NCBI GenBank assembly: GCA_954871525.1
Contig: OX940863.1
Location: 43,138,501 to 43,202,500, forward strand
Origin: Parietaria judaica
Taxonomy: Eukaryota > Streptophyta > Magnoliopsida > Rosales > Urticaceae
Length of the DNA stretch: 64,000 nt
Direction of reading: 5' to 3'
In this document: piece by piece, positions 37,631 to 49,864 of the stretch
How the letters are laid out: the number at the start of each line of letters is the position of its first letter
How positions within the stretch are numbered: the stretch's first letter is position 1
Program-made: the position numbers and the translations under genes
Notes under the pieces: generated by a model
Told to the model about the DNA's origin: nothing
Seen by the model: the letters and a program-made list of their open reading frames with translations, nothing else
Databases searched by the model: none

Positions 37631-39069
37631 TTTTTTTTGGAGCACGCATTAATTGTTGAAACTGGATTTTAAGAGAGCTCCAAAAACTTTTAATTCCAAA
37701 ACTAACCGAATTTATAATAATACCACCCTAAAGAAGGACTATCAACTCAAATTTCATCAAGAACGCATCGTATTTGCTCTCGTACGATAACCAATTTTTA
37801 ACACTTTTCGGTAAAGATTTTAACCCGTTCACGGCTTCATATAGAAACTAGCAGATAGTGGTTCGCAATTTAGGAATTACAATAAGTTAATTTAATACAA
37901 TTACTCATTATTAAGCATTTTTAAGTTCATTTTTTGTTTAAAATATATTTTAATTAGAGTTCTTTCGCGTAAAATGGGAAAAAGACTCAGTTTGTTTTGG
38001 AGGACGCATTAATTGTTGAAACTAGATTTTAAGAGAGCTCGAAAAACTTTCAATGCCAAAACTAACCCAATTCATAATAATACCACCCTAAAAAAGGTCT
38101 AGGAACTCAAATTTCATAAAGAACGCATTATATTTGCTCTCGTACGATAACCAATTTTTAACACTTTTCGGTAAAGATTTTAACCCGTTCACGGCTTCAT
38201 ATAGAAACTAGCAGATAGTGCTTCGCAATTTAGGAATTACTATAAGTTAATTTAATACAATTACTCATTATTAAGCATTTTTAAGTTCATTTTTTGTTTA
38301 AAATATCTTTTAATTAGAGTTCTTTCGCGTAAAATGGGAAAAAGACTCAGTTTTTTTTGGAGCACGCATTAATTGTTGAAACTGGATTTTAAGAGAGCTC
38401 CAAAAACTTTTAATTCCAAAACTAACCCAATTTATAATAATACCACCCTAAAGAAGGTCTACAAACTGAAATTTCATCAAGAACGCATCGTATTTGCTCT
38501 CGTACGATAACCAAATTTTAACACTTTTTGGTAAAGATTTTAACCCGTTCACGGCTTCATATAGAAACTAGCAGATAGTGCTTCGCAATTTAGGAATTAC
38601 AATAAGTTAATTTAATACAATTACTCATTATTAAGCATTTTTAAGTTCATTTTTCGTTTAAAATATATTTTAATTAGAGTTCTTTCGGGTAAAATGGGAA
38701 AAAGACTCAGTTTTTTTTGGAGGACGCATTAATTGTTGAAACTAGATTTTAAGAGAGCTCAAAAAACTTTCAATGCCAAAACTAACCCAATTCATAATAA
38801 TACCACCCTAAACAAGGTCTAGGAACTCAAATTTCATAAAGAACGCATCGTATTTGCTCTCGTACGATAACCAATTTTTAACACTTTTCGGTAAAGATTT
38901 TAACCCGTTAACGGCTTCATATAGAAACTAGCAGATAGTGCTTCGCAATTTAGGAATTACAATAAGTTAATTTAATACAATTACTCATTATTAAGCATTT
39001 TTAAGTTCATTTGTTGTTTAAATATCGGTTAATTAGGGTTCTTTCTCGGAAAATGGGAAAAAGACTCAG
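37631..39069 (+). repeat. Higher-order unit 16: tetramer A-B-A-D
   Basis: Monomers start at 37631 A (GAAGGACTATC, private CTAACCGAATTT), 37991 B (TTTGTTTTGG, CGCATTATATTTG, TTACTATAAG), 38351 A (CTACAAACTGAAATT, CGGG tail) and 38711 D (CCCGTTAACGG). It resembles the hexamers of units 11-13 with the middle A/B dimer removed; length 1439 bp. Confidence 0.88.
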
Positions 39070-40150
39070 TTTTTTTTGGAGCACGCATTAATTGTTGAAA
39101 CTGGATTTTAAGAGAGCTCCAAAAACTTTTAATTCCAAAACTAACCCAATTTATAATAATACCACCCTAAAGAAGGACTATCAACTCAAATTTCATCAAG
39201 AACGCATCGTATTTGCTCTCGTACGATAACCAATTTTTAACACTTTTCGGTAAAGATTTTAACCCGTTCACGGCTTCATATAGAAACTAGCAGATAGTGG
39301 TTCGCAATTTAGGAATTACAATAAGTTAATTTAATACAATTACTCATTATTAAGCATTTTTAAGTTCATTTTTTGTTTAAAATATATTTTAATTAGAGTT
39401 CTTTCGCGTAAAATGGGAAAAAGACTCAGTTTGTTTTGGAGGACGCATTAATTGTTGAAACTAGATTTTAAGAGAGCTCCAAAAACTTTCAATGCCAAAA
39501 CTAACCCAATTCATAATAATACCACCCTAAACAAGGTCTAGGAACTCAAATTTCATAAAGAACGCATCGTATTTGCTCTCGTACGATAACCAATGTTTAA
39601 CGTTTTTCGGTAAAGATTTTAACCCGTTCACGGCTTCATATAGAAACTAGCAGATAGTGCTTCGCAATTTAGGAATTACAATAAGTTAATTTAATACAAT
39701 TACTCATTATTAAGCATTTTTAAGTTCATTTTTTGTTTAAAATATCTTTTAATTAGAGTTCTTTCGTGTAAAATGGGAAAAAGACTCAGTTTTTTTTTGG
39801 AGCACGCATTAATTGTTGAAACTTGATTTTAAGAGAGCTCCAAAAACTTTTAATTCCAAAACTAACCCAATTTATAATAATACCACCCTAAAGAAGGTCT
39901 AGCAACTCAAATTTCATCAAGAACGCATCGTATTTGCTCTCGTACGATAACCAAATTTTAACACTTTTTGGTAAAGATTTTAACCCGTTCACGGCTTCAT
40001 ATAGAAACTAGCAGATAGTGCTTCGCAATTTAGGAATTACAATAAGTTAATTTAATACAATTACTCATTATTAAGCATTTTTAAGTTAATTTTTTGTTTA
40101 AAATATATTTTAGTTAGAGTTCTTTCGCGTAAAATGGGAAAAAGACTCAT

Positions 40151-41598
40151 TTTTTTTTTTGGAGGACGCATTAATTGTTGAAACTAGATTTTAAGAGAGC
40201 TCGAAAAACTTTCAATGCCAAAACTAACCCAATTCATAATAATACCACCCTAAACAAGGTCTAGGAACTCAAATTTCATAAAGAACGCATCGTATTTGCT
40301 CTCGTACGATAACCAATTTTTAACACTTTTCGGTAAAGATTTGAACCCGTTCACGGCTTCATATAGAAACTAGCAGATAGTGCTTCGCAATTTAGGAATT
40401 ACAATAAGTTAATTTAATACAATTACTCATTATTAAGCATTTTTAAGTTCATTTTTTGTTTAAAATATCTTTTAATTAGAGTTCTTTCGTGTAAAATGGG
40501 AAAAAGACTCAGTTTTTTTTTTGGAGCACGCATTAATTGTTGAAACTTGATTTTAAGAGAGCTCCAAAAACTTTTAATTCCAAAACTAACCCAATTTATA
40601 ATAATACGACCCTAAAGAAGGTCTAGCTACTCAAATTTCATCAAGAACGCATCGTATTTGCTCTCGTACGATAACCAATTTTTAACACTTTTTGGTAAAG
40701 ATTTTAACCCGTTCACGGCTTCATATAGAAACTAGCAGATAGTGGTTCGCAATTTAGGAATTACAATAAGTTAATTTAATACAATTACTCATTATTAAGC
40801 ATTTTTAAGTTCATTTTTTGTTTAAAATATATTTTAGTTGGAGTTCTTTCGCGTAAAATGGGAAAAAGACTCATTTTTTTTTTTGGAGGACGCATTAATT
40901 GTTGAAACTAGATTTTAAGAGAGCTCGAAAAACTTTCAATGCCAAAACTAACCCAATTCATAATAATACCACCCTAAACAAGGTCTAGGAACTCAAATTT
41001 CATAAAGAACGCATCGTATTTGCTCTCGTACGATAACCAATTTTTAACACTTTTCGGTAAAGATTTGAACCCGTTCACGGCTTCATATAGAAACTAGCAG
41101 ATAGTGCTTCGCAATTTAGGAATTACAATAAGTTAATTTAATACAATTACTCAATATTAAGCATTTTTAAGTTCATTTTTTGTTTAAAATATCTTTTAAT
41201 TAGAGTTCTTTCGTGTAAAATGGGAAAAAGACTCAGTTTTTTTTTTGGAGCACGCATTAATTGTTGAAACTTGATTTTAAGAGAGCTCCAAAAACTTTTA
41301 ATTCCAAAACTAACCCAATTTATAATAATACCACCCTAAAGAAGGTCTAGCTACTCAAATTTCATCAAGAACGCATCGTATTTGCTCTCGTACGATAACC
41401 AATTTTTAACACTTTTTGGTAAAGATTTTAACCCGTTCACAGCTTCATATAGAAACTAGCAGATAGTGGTTCGCAATTTAGGAATTACAATAAGTTAATT
41501 TAATACAATTACTCATTATTAAGCATTTTTAAGTTCATTTTTTGTTTAAAATATATTTTAGTTAGAGTTCTTTCGCATAAAATGGGAAAAAGACTCAT
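40151..41598 (+). repeat. Tandem 724-bp B-A dimers
   Basis: Blocks 40151-40874 and 40875-41598 are both 362 + 362 bp. Both B monomers carry AAAGATTTGAACCCG and a T-tract of 10; both A monomers carry GTCTAGCTACTC and a T-tract of 10. Small private changes such as AATACGACCC (near 40605) and TTTAGTTGGAG (near 40838) separate them. A local dimer duplication within unit 17. Confidence 0.85.
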
Positions 41599-42678
41599 TT
41601 TTTTTTGGAGGACGCATTAATTGTTGAAACTAGATTTTAAGAGAGCTCGAAAAACTTTCAGTGCCAAAACTAACCCAATTCATAATAATACCACCCTAAA
41701 CAAGGTCTAGGAACTCAAATTTCATAAAGAACGCATCGTATTTGCTCTCGTACGATAACCAATTTTTAACACTTTTCGGTAAAGATTTTAACCCGTTCAT
41801 TGCTTCATATAGAAACTAGCAGATAGTGCTTCGCAATTTAGGAATTACAATAAGTTAATTTAATACAATTACTCATTATTAAGCATTTTTAAGTTCATTT
41901 TTTGTTTAAAATATCTTTTAATTAGAGTTCTTTTGCGTAAAATGAGAAAAAGACTCAGTTTTTTTTGGAGCACGCATTAATTGTTGAAACTGGATTTTAA
42001 GAGAACTCCAAAAACTTTTAATTCCAAAACTAACCCAATTTATAATAATACCACCCTAAAGAAGGTCTATCAACTCAAATTTCATCAAGAACGCATCGTA
42101 TTTGCTCTCGTACGATAACCAATTTTTAACACTTTTCGGTAAAGATTTTAACCCGTTCACGGCTTCATATAGAAACTAGCAGATAGTGGTTCGCAATTTA
42201 GGAATTACAATAAGTTAATTTAATACAATTACTCATTATTAAGCATTTTTAAGTTCATTTTTTGTTTAAAATATATTTTAATTAGAGTTCTTTCGGGTAA
42301 AATGGGAAAAAGACTCAGTTTTTTTTGGAGGACGCATTAATTGTTGAAACTAGATTTTAAGAGAGCTCAAAAAACTTTCAATGCCAAAACTAACCCAATT
42401 CATAATAATACCACCCTAAACAAGGTCTAGGAACTCAAATTTCATAAAGAACGCATCGTATTTGCTCTCGTACGATAACAAATTTTTAACACTTTTCGGT
42501 AAAGATTTTAACCCGTTCACGGCTTCATATAGAAACTAGCAGATAGTGCTTCGCAATTTAGGAATTACAATAAGTTAATTTAATACAATTACTCATTATT
42601 AAGCATTTTTAAGTTCATTTTTTGTTTAAAATATCTTTTAATTAGAGTTCTTTCGCGTAAAATGGGAAAAAGACTCAG

Positions 42679-43037
42679 TTTTTTTTGGAGCACGCATTAA
42701 TTGTTGAAACTGGATTTTAACAGAGCTCCAAAAACTTTTAATTCCAAAAATAACCCAATTTATAATAATACCATCCTAAAGAAGGTCTAGCAACTCAAAT
42801 TTCATCAAGAACGCATCGTATTTGCTCTCGTACGATAACCAATTTTTAACACTTTTCGGTAAAGATTTTAACCCGTTCACGGCTTCATATAGAAACTAGC
42901 AGATAGTGCTTCGCAATTTAGGAATTACAATAAGTTAATTTAATACAATTACTCATTATTAAGCATTTTTAAGTTCATTTGTTGTTTAAATATCGGTTAA
43001 TTAGGGTTCTTTCTCGGAAAATGGGAAAAAGACTCAG
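42679..43037 (+). repeat. Type D monomer with A head (chimera)
   Basis: This copy has an A head (GGAGCACGC, ACTGGATTTT, TTTTAATTCC) joined to the D tail (TTTGTTGTTTAAATATCGG, TTTCTCGG). It also carries private changes AACAGAGCTCC and CCAAAAATAACCC. Further A-headed D monomers start at 44838, 49506 and 53454. The D tail therefore moved between A and B bodies while keeping its place at the end of the unit, consistent with gene conversion or unequal exchange in the conserved middle of the monomer. Confidence 0.88.
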
Positions 43038-45196
43038 TTTTTTTTGGAGCACGCATTAATTGTTGAAACTGGATTTTAAGAGAGCTCCAAAAACTTTTAA
43101 TTCCAAAACTAACCCAATTTATAATAATACCACCCTAAAGAAGGTCTATCAACTCAAATTTCATCAAGAACGCATCGTATTTGCTCTCGTACGATAACCA
43201 ATTTTTAACACTTTTCGGTAAAGATTTTAACCCGTTCACGGCTTCATATAGAAACTAGCAGATAGTGCTTCGCAATTTAGGAATTACTATAAGTTAATTT
43301 AATACAATTACTCATTATTAAGCATTTTTAAGTTCATTTTTTGTTTAAAATATATTTTAATTAGAGTTCTTTCGCGTAAAATGGGAAAAAGACTCAGTTT
43401 CTTTTGGAGGACGCATTAATTGTTGAAACTGGATTTTAAGAGAGCTCCAAAAACTTTTAATTCCAAAACTAACCCAATTTATAATAATACCACCCTAAAG
43501 AAGGTCTACCAACTCAAATTTCATCAAGAACGCATCGTATTTGCTCTCGTACGATAACCAAATTTTAACATTTTTTGGTAAAGATTTTAACCCGTTCACG
43601 GCTTCATATAGAAACTAGCAGATAGTGCTTCGCAATTTAGGAATTACAATAAGTTAATTTAATACAATTACTCATTATTAAGCATTTTTAAGTTCATTTT
43701 TTGTTTAAAATATATTTTAATTAGAGTTCTTTCGGGTAAAATGGGAAAAAGACTCAGTTTTTTTTGGAGGACGCATTAATTGTTGAAACTGGATTTTAAG
43801 AGAGCTCCAAAAACTTTTAATTCCAAAACTAACCCAATTTATAATAATACCACCCTAAAGAAGGTCTACCAACTCAAATTTCATCAAGAACGCATCGTAT
43901 TTGCTCTCGTACGATAACCAAATTTTAACATTTTTTGGTAAAGATTTTAACCCGTTCACGGCTTCATATAGAAACTAGCAGATAGTGCTTCGCAATTTAG
44001 GAATTACAATAAGTTAATTTAATACAATTATTCATTATTAAGCATTTTTAAGTTCATTTTTTGTTTAAAATATATTTTAATTAGAGTTCTTTCGGGTAAA
44101 ATGGGAAAAAGACTCAGTTTTTTTTGGAGGACGCATTAATTGTTGAAACTAGATTTTAAGAGAGCTCAAAAAACTTTCAATGCCAAAACTAACCCAATTC
44201 ATAATAATACCACCCTAAACAATGTCTAGGAACTCAAATTTCATAAAGAACGCATCGTATTTGCTCTCGTACGATAACCAATTTTTAACACTTTTCGGTA
44301 AAGATTTTAACCCGTTCACGGCTTCATATAGAAACTAGCAGATAGTACTTCGCAATTTAGGAATTACAATAAGTTAATTTAATACAATTACTCATTATTA
44401 AGCATTTTTAAGTTCATTTTTTGTTTAAAATATCTTTTAATTAGAGTTCTTTCGCGTAAAATGGGAAAAAGACTCAGTTTTTTTTGGAGGACGCATTAAT
44501 TGTTGAAACTAGATTTTAAGAGAGCTCAAAAAACTTTCAATGCCAAAACTAACCCAATTCATAATAATACCACCCTAAACAAGGTCTAGGAACTCAAATT
44601 TCATAAAGAACGCATCGTATTTGCTCTCGTACGATAACCAATTTTTAACACTTTTCGGTAAAGATTTTAACCCGTTCACGGCTTCATATAGAAACTAGCA
44701 GATAGTGCTTCGCAATTTAGGAATTACAATAAGTTAATTTAATACAATTACTCATTATTAAGCATTTTTAAGTTCATTTTTTGTTTAAAATATCTTTTAA
44801 TTAGTGTTCTTTCGCGTAAAATGGGAAAAAGACTCAGTTTTTTTTGGAGCACGCATTAATTGTTGAAACTGGATTTTAAGAGAGCTCCAAAAACTTTTAA
44901 TTCCAAAACTAACCCAATTTATAATAATACCACCCTAAAGAAGGTCTAGCAACTCAAATTTCATCAAGAACGCATCGTATTTGCTCTCGTACGATAACCA
45001 ATTTTTAACACTTTTCGGTAAAGATTTTAACCCGTTCACGGCTTCATATAGAAACTAGGAGATAGTGCTTCGCAATTTAGGAATTACAATAAGTTAATTT
45101 AATACAATTACTCATTATTAAGCATTTTTAAGTTCATTTGTTGTTTAAATATCGGTTAATTAGGGTTCTTTCTCGGAAAATGGGAAAAAGACTCAG
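43038..45196 (+). repeat. Higher-order unit 18: hexamer with chimeric monomers
   Basis: Monomers start at 43038 A, 43398 (B start GGAGGACGC, then A body ACTGGATTTT, GCTCCAAAAAC), 43758 (same chimera), 44118 B (GCTCAAAAAAC), 44478 B (GCTCAAAAAAC) and 44838 D with an A head (ACTAGGAGATAG). Alternation is lost: two like chimeras sharing CTACCAACTC and AACATTTTTTGG are followed by two like B monomers, suggesting two separate single-monomer duplications. Length 2159 bp. Confidence 0.86.
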
Positions 45197-47715
45197 TTTT
45201 TTTTGGAGCACGCATTAATTGTTGAAACTGGATTTTAAGAGAGCTCCAAAAACTTTTAATTCCAAAACTAACCCAATTTATAATAATACCACCCTAAAGA
45301 AGGTCTATCAACTCAAATTTCATCAAGAACGCATCGTATTTGCTCTCGTACGATAACCAATTTTTAACACTTTTCGGTAAAGATTTTAACCCGTTCACGG
45401 CTTCATATAGAAACTAGCAGATAGTGGTTCGCAATTTAGGAATTACAATAAGTTAATTTAATACAATTACTCATTATTAAGCATTTTTAAGTTCATTTTT
45501 TGTTTAAAATATCTTTTAATTAGAGTTCTTTCGCGTAAAATGGGAAAAAGACTCAGTTTGTTTTGGAGGACGCATTAATTGTTGAAACTAGATTTTAAGA
45601 GAGCTCGAAAAACTTTCAATGCCAAAACTAACACAATTCATAATAATACCACCCTAAACAAGGTCTAGGAACTCAAATTTCATAAAGAACGCATTGTATT
45701 TGCTCTCGTACGATAACCAATTTTTAACACTTTTCGGTAAAGATTTTAACCCGTTCACGGCTTCATATAGAAACTAGCAGATAGTGCTTCGCAATTTAGG
45801 AATTACTATAAGTTAATTTAATACAATTACTCATTTTTAAGCATTTTTAAGTTCATTTTTTGTTTAAAATATCTTTTAATTAGAGTTCTTTCGCGTAAAA
45901 TGGGAAAAAGACTCAGTTTTTTTTGGAGCACGCATTAATTGTTGAAACTGGATTTTAAGAGAGCTCCAAAAACTTTTAATTCCAAAACTAACCCAATTTA
46001 TAATAATACCACCCTAAAGAAGGTCTAGCAACTCAAATTTCATAAAGAACGCATCGTATTTGCTCTCGTACGATAACCAATTTTTAACACTTTTCGGTAA
46101 AGATTTTAACCCGTTCACGGCTTCATATAGAAACTAGCAGATAGTGCTTCGCAATTTAGGAATTACTATAAGTTAATTTAATACAATTACTCATTATTAA
46201 GCATTTTTAAGTTCATTTTTTGTTTAAAATATCTTTTAATTAGAGTTCTTTCGCGTAAAATGGGAAAAAGACTCAGTTTTTTTTGGAGCACGCATTAATT
46301 GTTGAAACTGGATTTTAAGAGAGCTCCAAAAACTTTTAATTCCAAAACTAACCCAATTTATAATAATACCACCCTAAGGAAGGTCTACCAACTCAAATTT
46401 CATCAAGAACGCATCGTATTTGCTCTCGTACGATAACCAAATTTTAACACTTTTTGGTAAAGATTTTAACCCGTTCACGGCTTCATATAGAAACTAGCAG
46501 ATAGTGCTTCGCAATTTAGGAATTACAATTAGTTAATTTAATACAATTACTCATTATTAAGCATTTTTAAGTTCATTTTTTGTTTAAAATATATTTTAAT
46601 TAGAGTTCTTTCGGGTAAAATGGGAAAAAGACTCAGTTTTTTTTTTAGGACGCATTAATTGTTGAAACTAGATTTTAAGAGAGCTCAAAAAACTTTCAAT
46701 GCCAAAACTAACCCAATTCATAATAATACCACCCTAAACAAGGTCTACCAACTCAAATTTCATCAAGAACGCATCGTATTTGCTCTCGTACGATAACCAA
46801 ATTTTAACATTTTTTGGTAAAGATTTTAACCCGTTCACGGCTTCATATAGAAACTAGCAGATAGTGCTTCGCAATTTAGGAATTACAATAAGTTAATTTA
46901 ATACAATTATTCATTATTAAGCATTTTTAAGTTCATTTTTTGTTTAAAATATATTTTAATTAGAGTTCTTTCGGGTAAAATGGGAAAAAGACTCAGTTTT
47001 TTTTGGAGGACGCATTAATTGTTGAAACTAGATTTTAAGAGAGCTCAAAAAACTTTCAATGCCAAAACTAACCCAATTCATAATAATACCACCCTAAACA
47101 ATGTCTAGGAACTCAAATTTCATAAAGAACGCATCGTATTTGCTCTCGTACGATAACCAATTTTTAACACTTTTCGGTAAAGATTTTAACCCGTTCACGG
47201 GTTCATATAGAAACTAGCAGATAGTACTTCGCAATTTAGGAATTACAATAAGTTAATTTAATACAATTACTCATTATTAAGCATTTTTAAGTTCATTTTT
47301 TGTTTAAAATATCTTTTAATTAGAGTTCTTTCGCGTAAAATGGGAAAAAGACTCAGTTTTTTTTGGAGGACGCATTAATTGTTGAAACTAGATTTTAAGA
47401 GAGCTCAAAAAACTTTCAATGCCAAAACTAACCCAATTCATAATAATACCACCCTAAAGAAGGTCTAGCAACTCAAATTTCATCAAGAACGCATCGTATT
47501 TGCTCTCGTACGATAACCAATTTTTAACACTTTTCGGTAAAGATTTTAACCCGTTCACGGCTTCATATAGAAACTAGCAGATAGTGCTTCGCAATTTAGG
47601 AATTACAATAAGTTAATTTAATACAATTACTCATTATTAAGCATTTTTAAGTTCATTTGTTGTTTAAATATCGGTTAATTAGGGTTCTTTCTCGGAAAAT
47701 GGGAAAAAGACTCAG
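45197..47715 (+). repeat. Higher-order unit 19: heptamer, D-closed
   Basis: Monomers start at 45197 A, 45557 B, 45917 A, 46277 A (CCCTAAGGAAGG, TTACAATTAGTT), 46637 (T-tract of 10 then AGGACGC, B head with A middle), 46997 B (AATGTCTAGG) and 47357 D (B head, A middle). The 46277 and 46637 markers reappear at 50945 and 51305 in unit 21. Length 2519 bp. Confidence 0.87.
45832..45851 (+). repeat. Perfect 10-bp tandem pair inside a B monomer
   Basis: Most monomers carry CATTATTAAG followed directly by CATTTTTAAG, an imperfect 10-bp direct repeat. In the B monomer starting 45557 the first unit has become CATTTTTAAG, giving two identical units. The corresponding B monomers of units 20 and 22 have only one unit (48351-48360 and 52659-52668), the expected product of slippage or exchange between the two. 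Confidence 0.85.
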
Positions 47716-49864
47716 TTTTTTTTGGAGCACGCATTAATTTTTGAAACTGGATTTTAAGAGAGCTCCAAAAACTTTTAATTCCAAAACTTACCCAATTTAT
47801 AATAATACCACCCTAAAGAAGGTCTATCAACTCAAATTTCATCAAGAACGCATCGTATTTGCTCTCGTACGATAACCAATTTTTAACACTTTTCGGTAAA
47901 GATTTTAACCCGTTCACGGCTTCATATAGAAACTAGCAGATAGTGGTTCGCAATTTAGGAATTACAATAAGTTAATTTAATACAATTACTCATTATTAAG
48001 CATTTTTAAGTTCATTTTTTGTTTAAAATATCTTTTAATTAGAGTTCTTTCGCGTAAAATGGGAAAAAGACTCAGTTTGTTTTGGAGGACGCATTAATTG
48101 TTGAAACTAGATTTTAAGAGAGCTCGAAAAACTTTCAATGCCAAAACTAACCCAATTCATAATAATACCACCCTAAACAAGGTCTAGGAACTCAAATTTC
48201 ATAAAGAACGCATTGTATTTGCTCTCGTACGATAACCAATTTTTAACACTTTTCGGTAAAGATTTTAACCCGTTCACGGCTTCATATAGAAACTAGCAGA
48301 TAGTGCTTCGCAATTTAGGAATTACTATAAGTTAATTTAATACAATTACACATTTTTAAGTTCATTTTTTGTTTAAAATATCTTTTAATTAGAGTTCTTT
48401 CGCGTAAAATGGGAAAAAGACTCAGTTTTTTTTGGAGCACGCATTAATTGTTGAAACTGGATTTTAAGAGAGCTCCAAAAACTTTTAATTCCAAAACTAA
48501 CCCAATTTATAATAATACCACCCTAAATAAGGTCTACCAACTCAAATTTCATCAAGAACGCATCGTATTTGCTCTCGTACGATAACCAAATTTTAACACT
48601 TTTTGGTAAAGATTTTAACCCGTTCACGGCTTCATATAGAAACTAGCAGATAGTGCTTCGCAATTTAGGAATTACAATAAGTTAATTTAATACAATTACT
48701 CATTATTAAGCATTTTTAAGTTCATTTTTTGTTTAAAATATATTTTAATTAGAGTTCTTTCGGGTAAAATGGGAAAAAGACTCAGTTTTTTTTGGAGGAC
48801 GCATTAATTGTTGAAACTAGATTTTAAGAGAGCTCAAAAAACTTTCAATGCCAAAACTAACCCAATTCATAATAATACCACCCTAAACAAGGTCTAGGAA
48901 CTCAAATTTCATAAAGAACGCATCGTATTTGCTCTCGTACGATAACCAATTTTTAACACTTTTCGGTAAAGATTTTAACCCGTTCACGGCTTCATATAGA
49001 AACTAGCAGATAGTGCTTCGCAATTTAGGAATTACAATAAGTTAATTTAATAAAATTACTCATTATTAAGAATTTTTAAGTTCATTTTTTGTTTAAAATA
49101 TCTTTTAATTAGAGTTCTTTCGCGTAAAATGGGAAAAAGACTCAGTTTTTTTTGGAGCACGCATTAATTGTTGAAACTGGATTTTAAGAGAGCTCCAAAA
49201 ACTTTTAATTCCAAAACTAACCCAATTTATAATAATACCACCCTAAAGAAGGTCTAGCAACTCAAATTTCATCAAGAACGCATCGTATTTGCTCTCGTAC
49301 GATAACCAATTTTTAACACTTTTCGGTAAAGATTTTAACCCGTTCACGGCTTCATATAGAAACTAGCAGATAGTGCTTCGCAATTTAGGAATTACAATAA
49401 GTTAATTTAATACAATTACTCATTATTAAGAATTTTTAAGTTCATTTTTTGTTTAAAATATCTTTTAATTAGAGTTCTTTCGCGTAAAATGGGAAAAAGA
49501 CTCAGTTTTTTTTGGAGCACGCATTAATTGTTGAAACTGGATTTTAAGAGAGCTCCAAAAACTTTTAATTCCAAAACTAACCCAATTTATAATAATACCA
49601 CCCTAAAGAAGGTCTAGCAACTCAAATTTCATCAAGAACGCATCGTATTTGCTCTCGTACGATAACCAATTTTTAACACTTTTCGGTAAAGATTTTAACC
49701 CGTTCACGGCTTCATATAGAAACTAGGAGATAGTGCTTCGCAATTTAGGAATTACAATAAGTTAATTTAATACAATTACTCATTATTAAGCATTTTTAAG
49801 TTCATTTGTTGTTTAAATATCGGTTAATTAGGGTTCTTTCTCGGAAAATGGGAAAAAGACTCAG
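47716..49864 (+). repeat. Higher-order unit 20: hexamer, D-closed
   Basis: Monomers start at 47716 A (TTAATTTTTGAAAC, AAACTTACCC), 48076 B (350 bp, 10-bp deletion), 48426 A (CTAAATAAGG), 48786 B (AAGAATTTTTAAG), 49146 A (AAGAATTTTTAAG) and 49506 D with an A head. The markers at 47716 and the deletion at 48076 recur in unit 22. Length 2149 bp. Confidence 0.88.

Larger units (their letters stand above)
39070..43037 (+). repeat. Higher-order unit 17: 11 monomers, D-closed
   Basis: Monomers start at 39070 A, 39430 B (CCAATGTTTAACGTTTTTCGG), 39790 A, 40151 B, 40513 A, 40875 B, 41237 A, 41599 B (GTTCATTGCTTC), 41959 A, 42319 B (GCTCAAAAAAC) and 42679 D with an A head. T-tracts of 9-10 occur from 39790 to 41237 and shrink to 8 afterwards. 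This is the first unit closed by an A-headed D. Confidence 0.87.
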
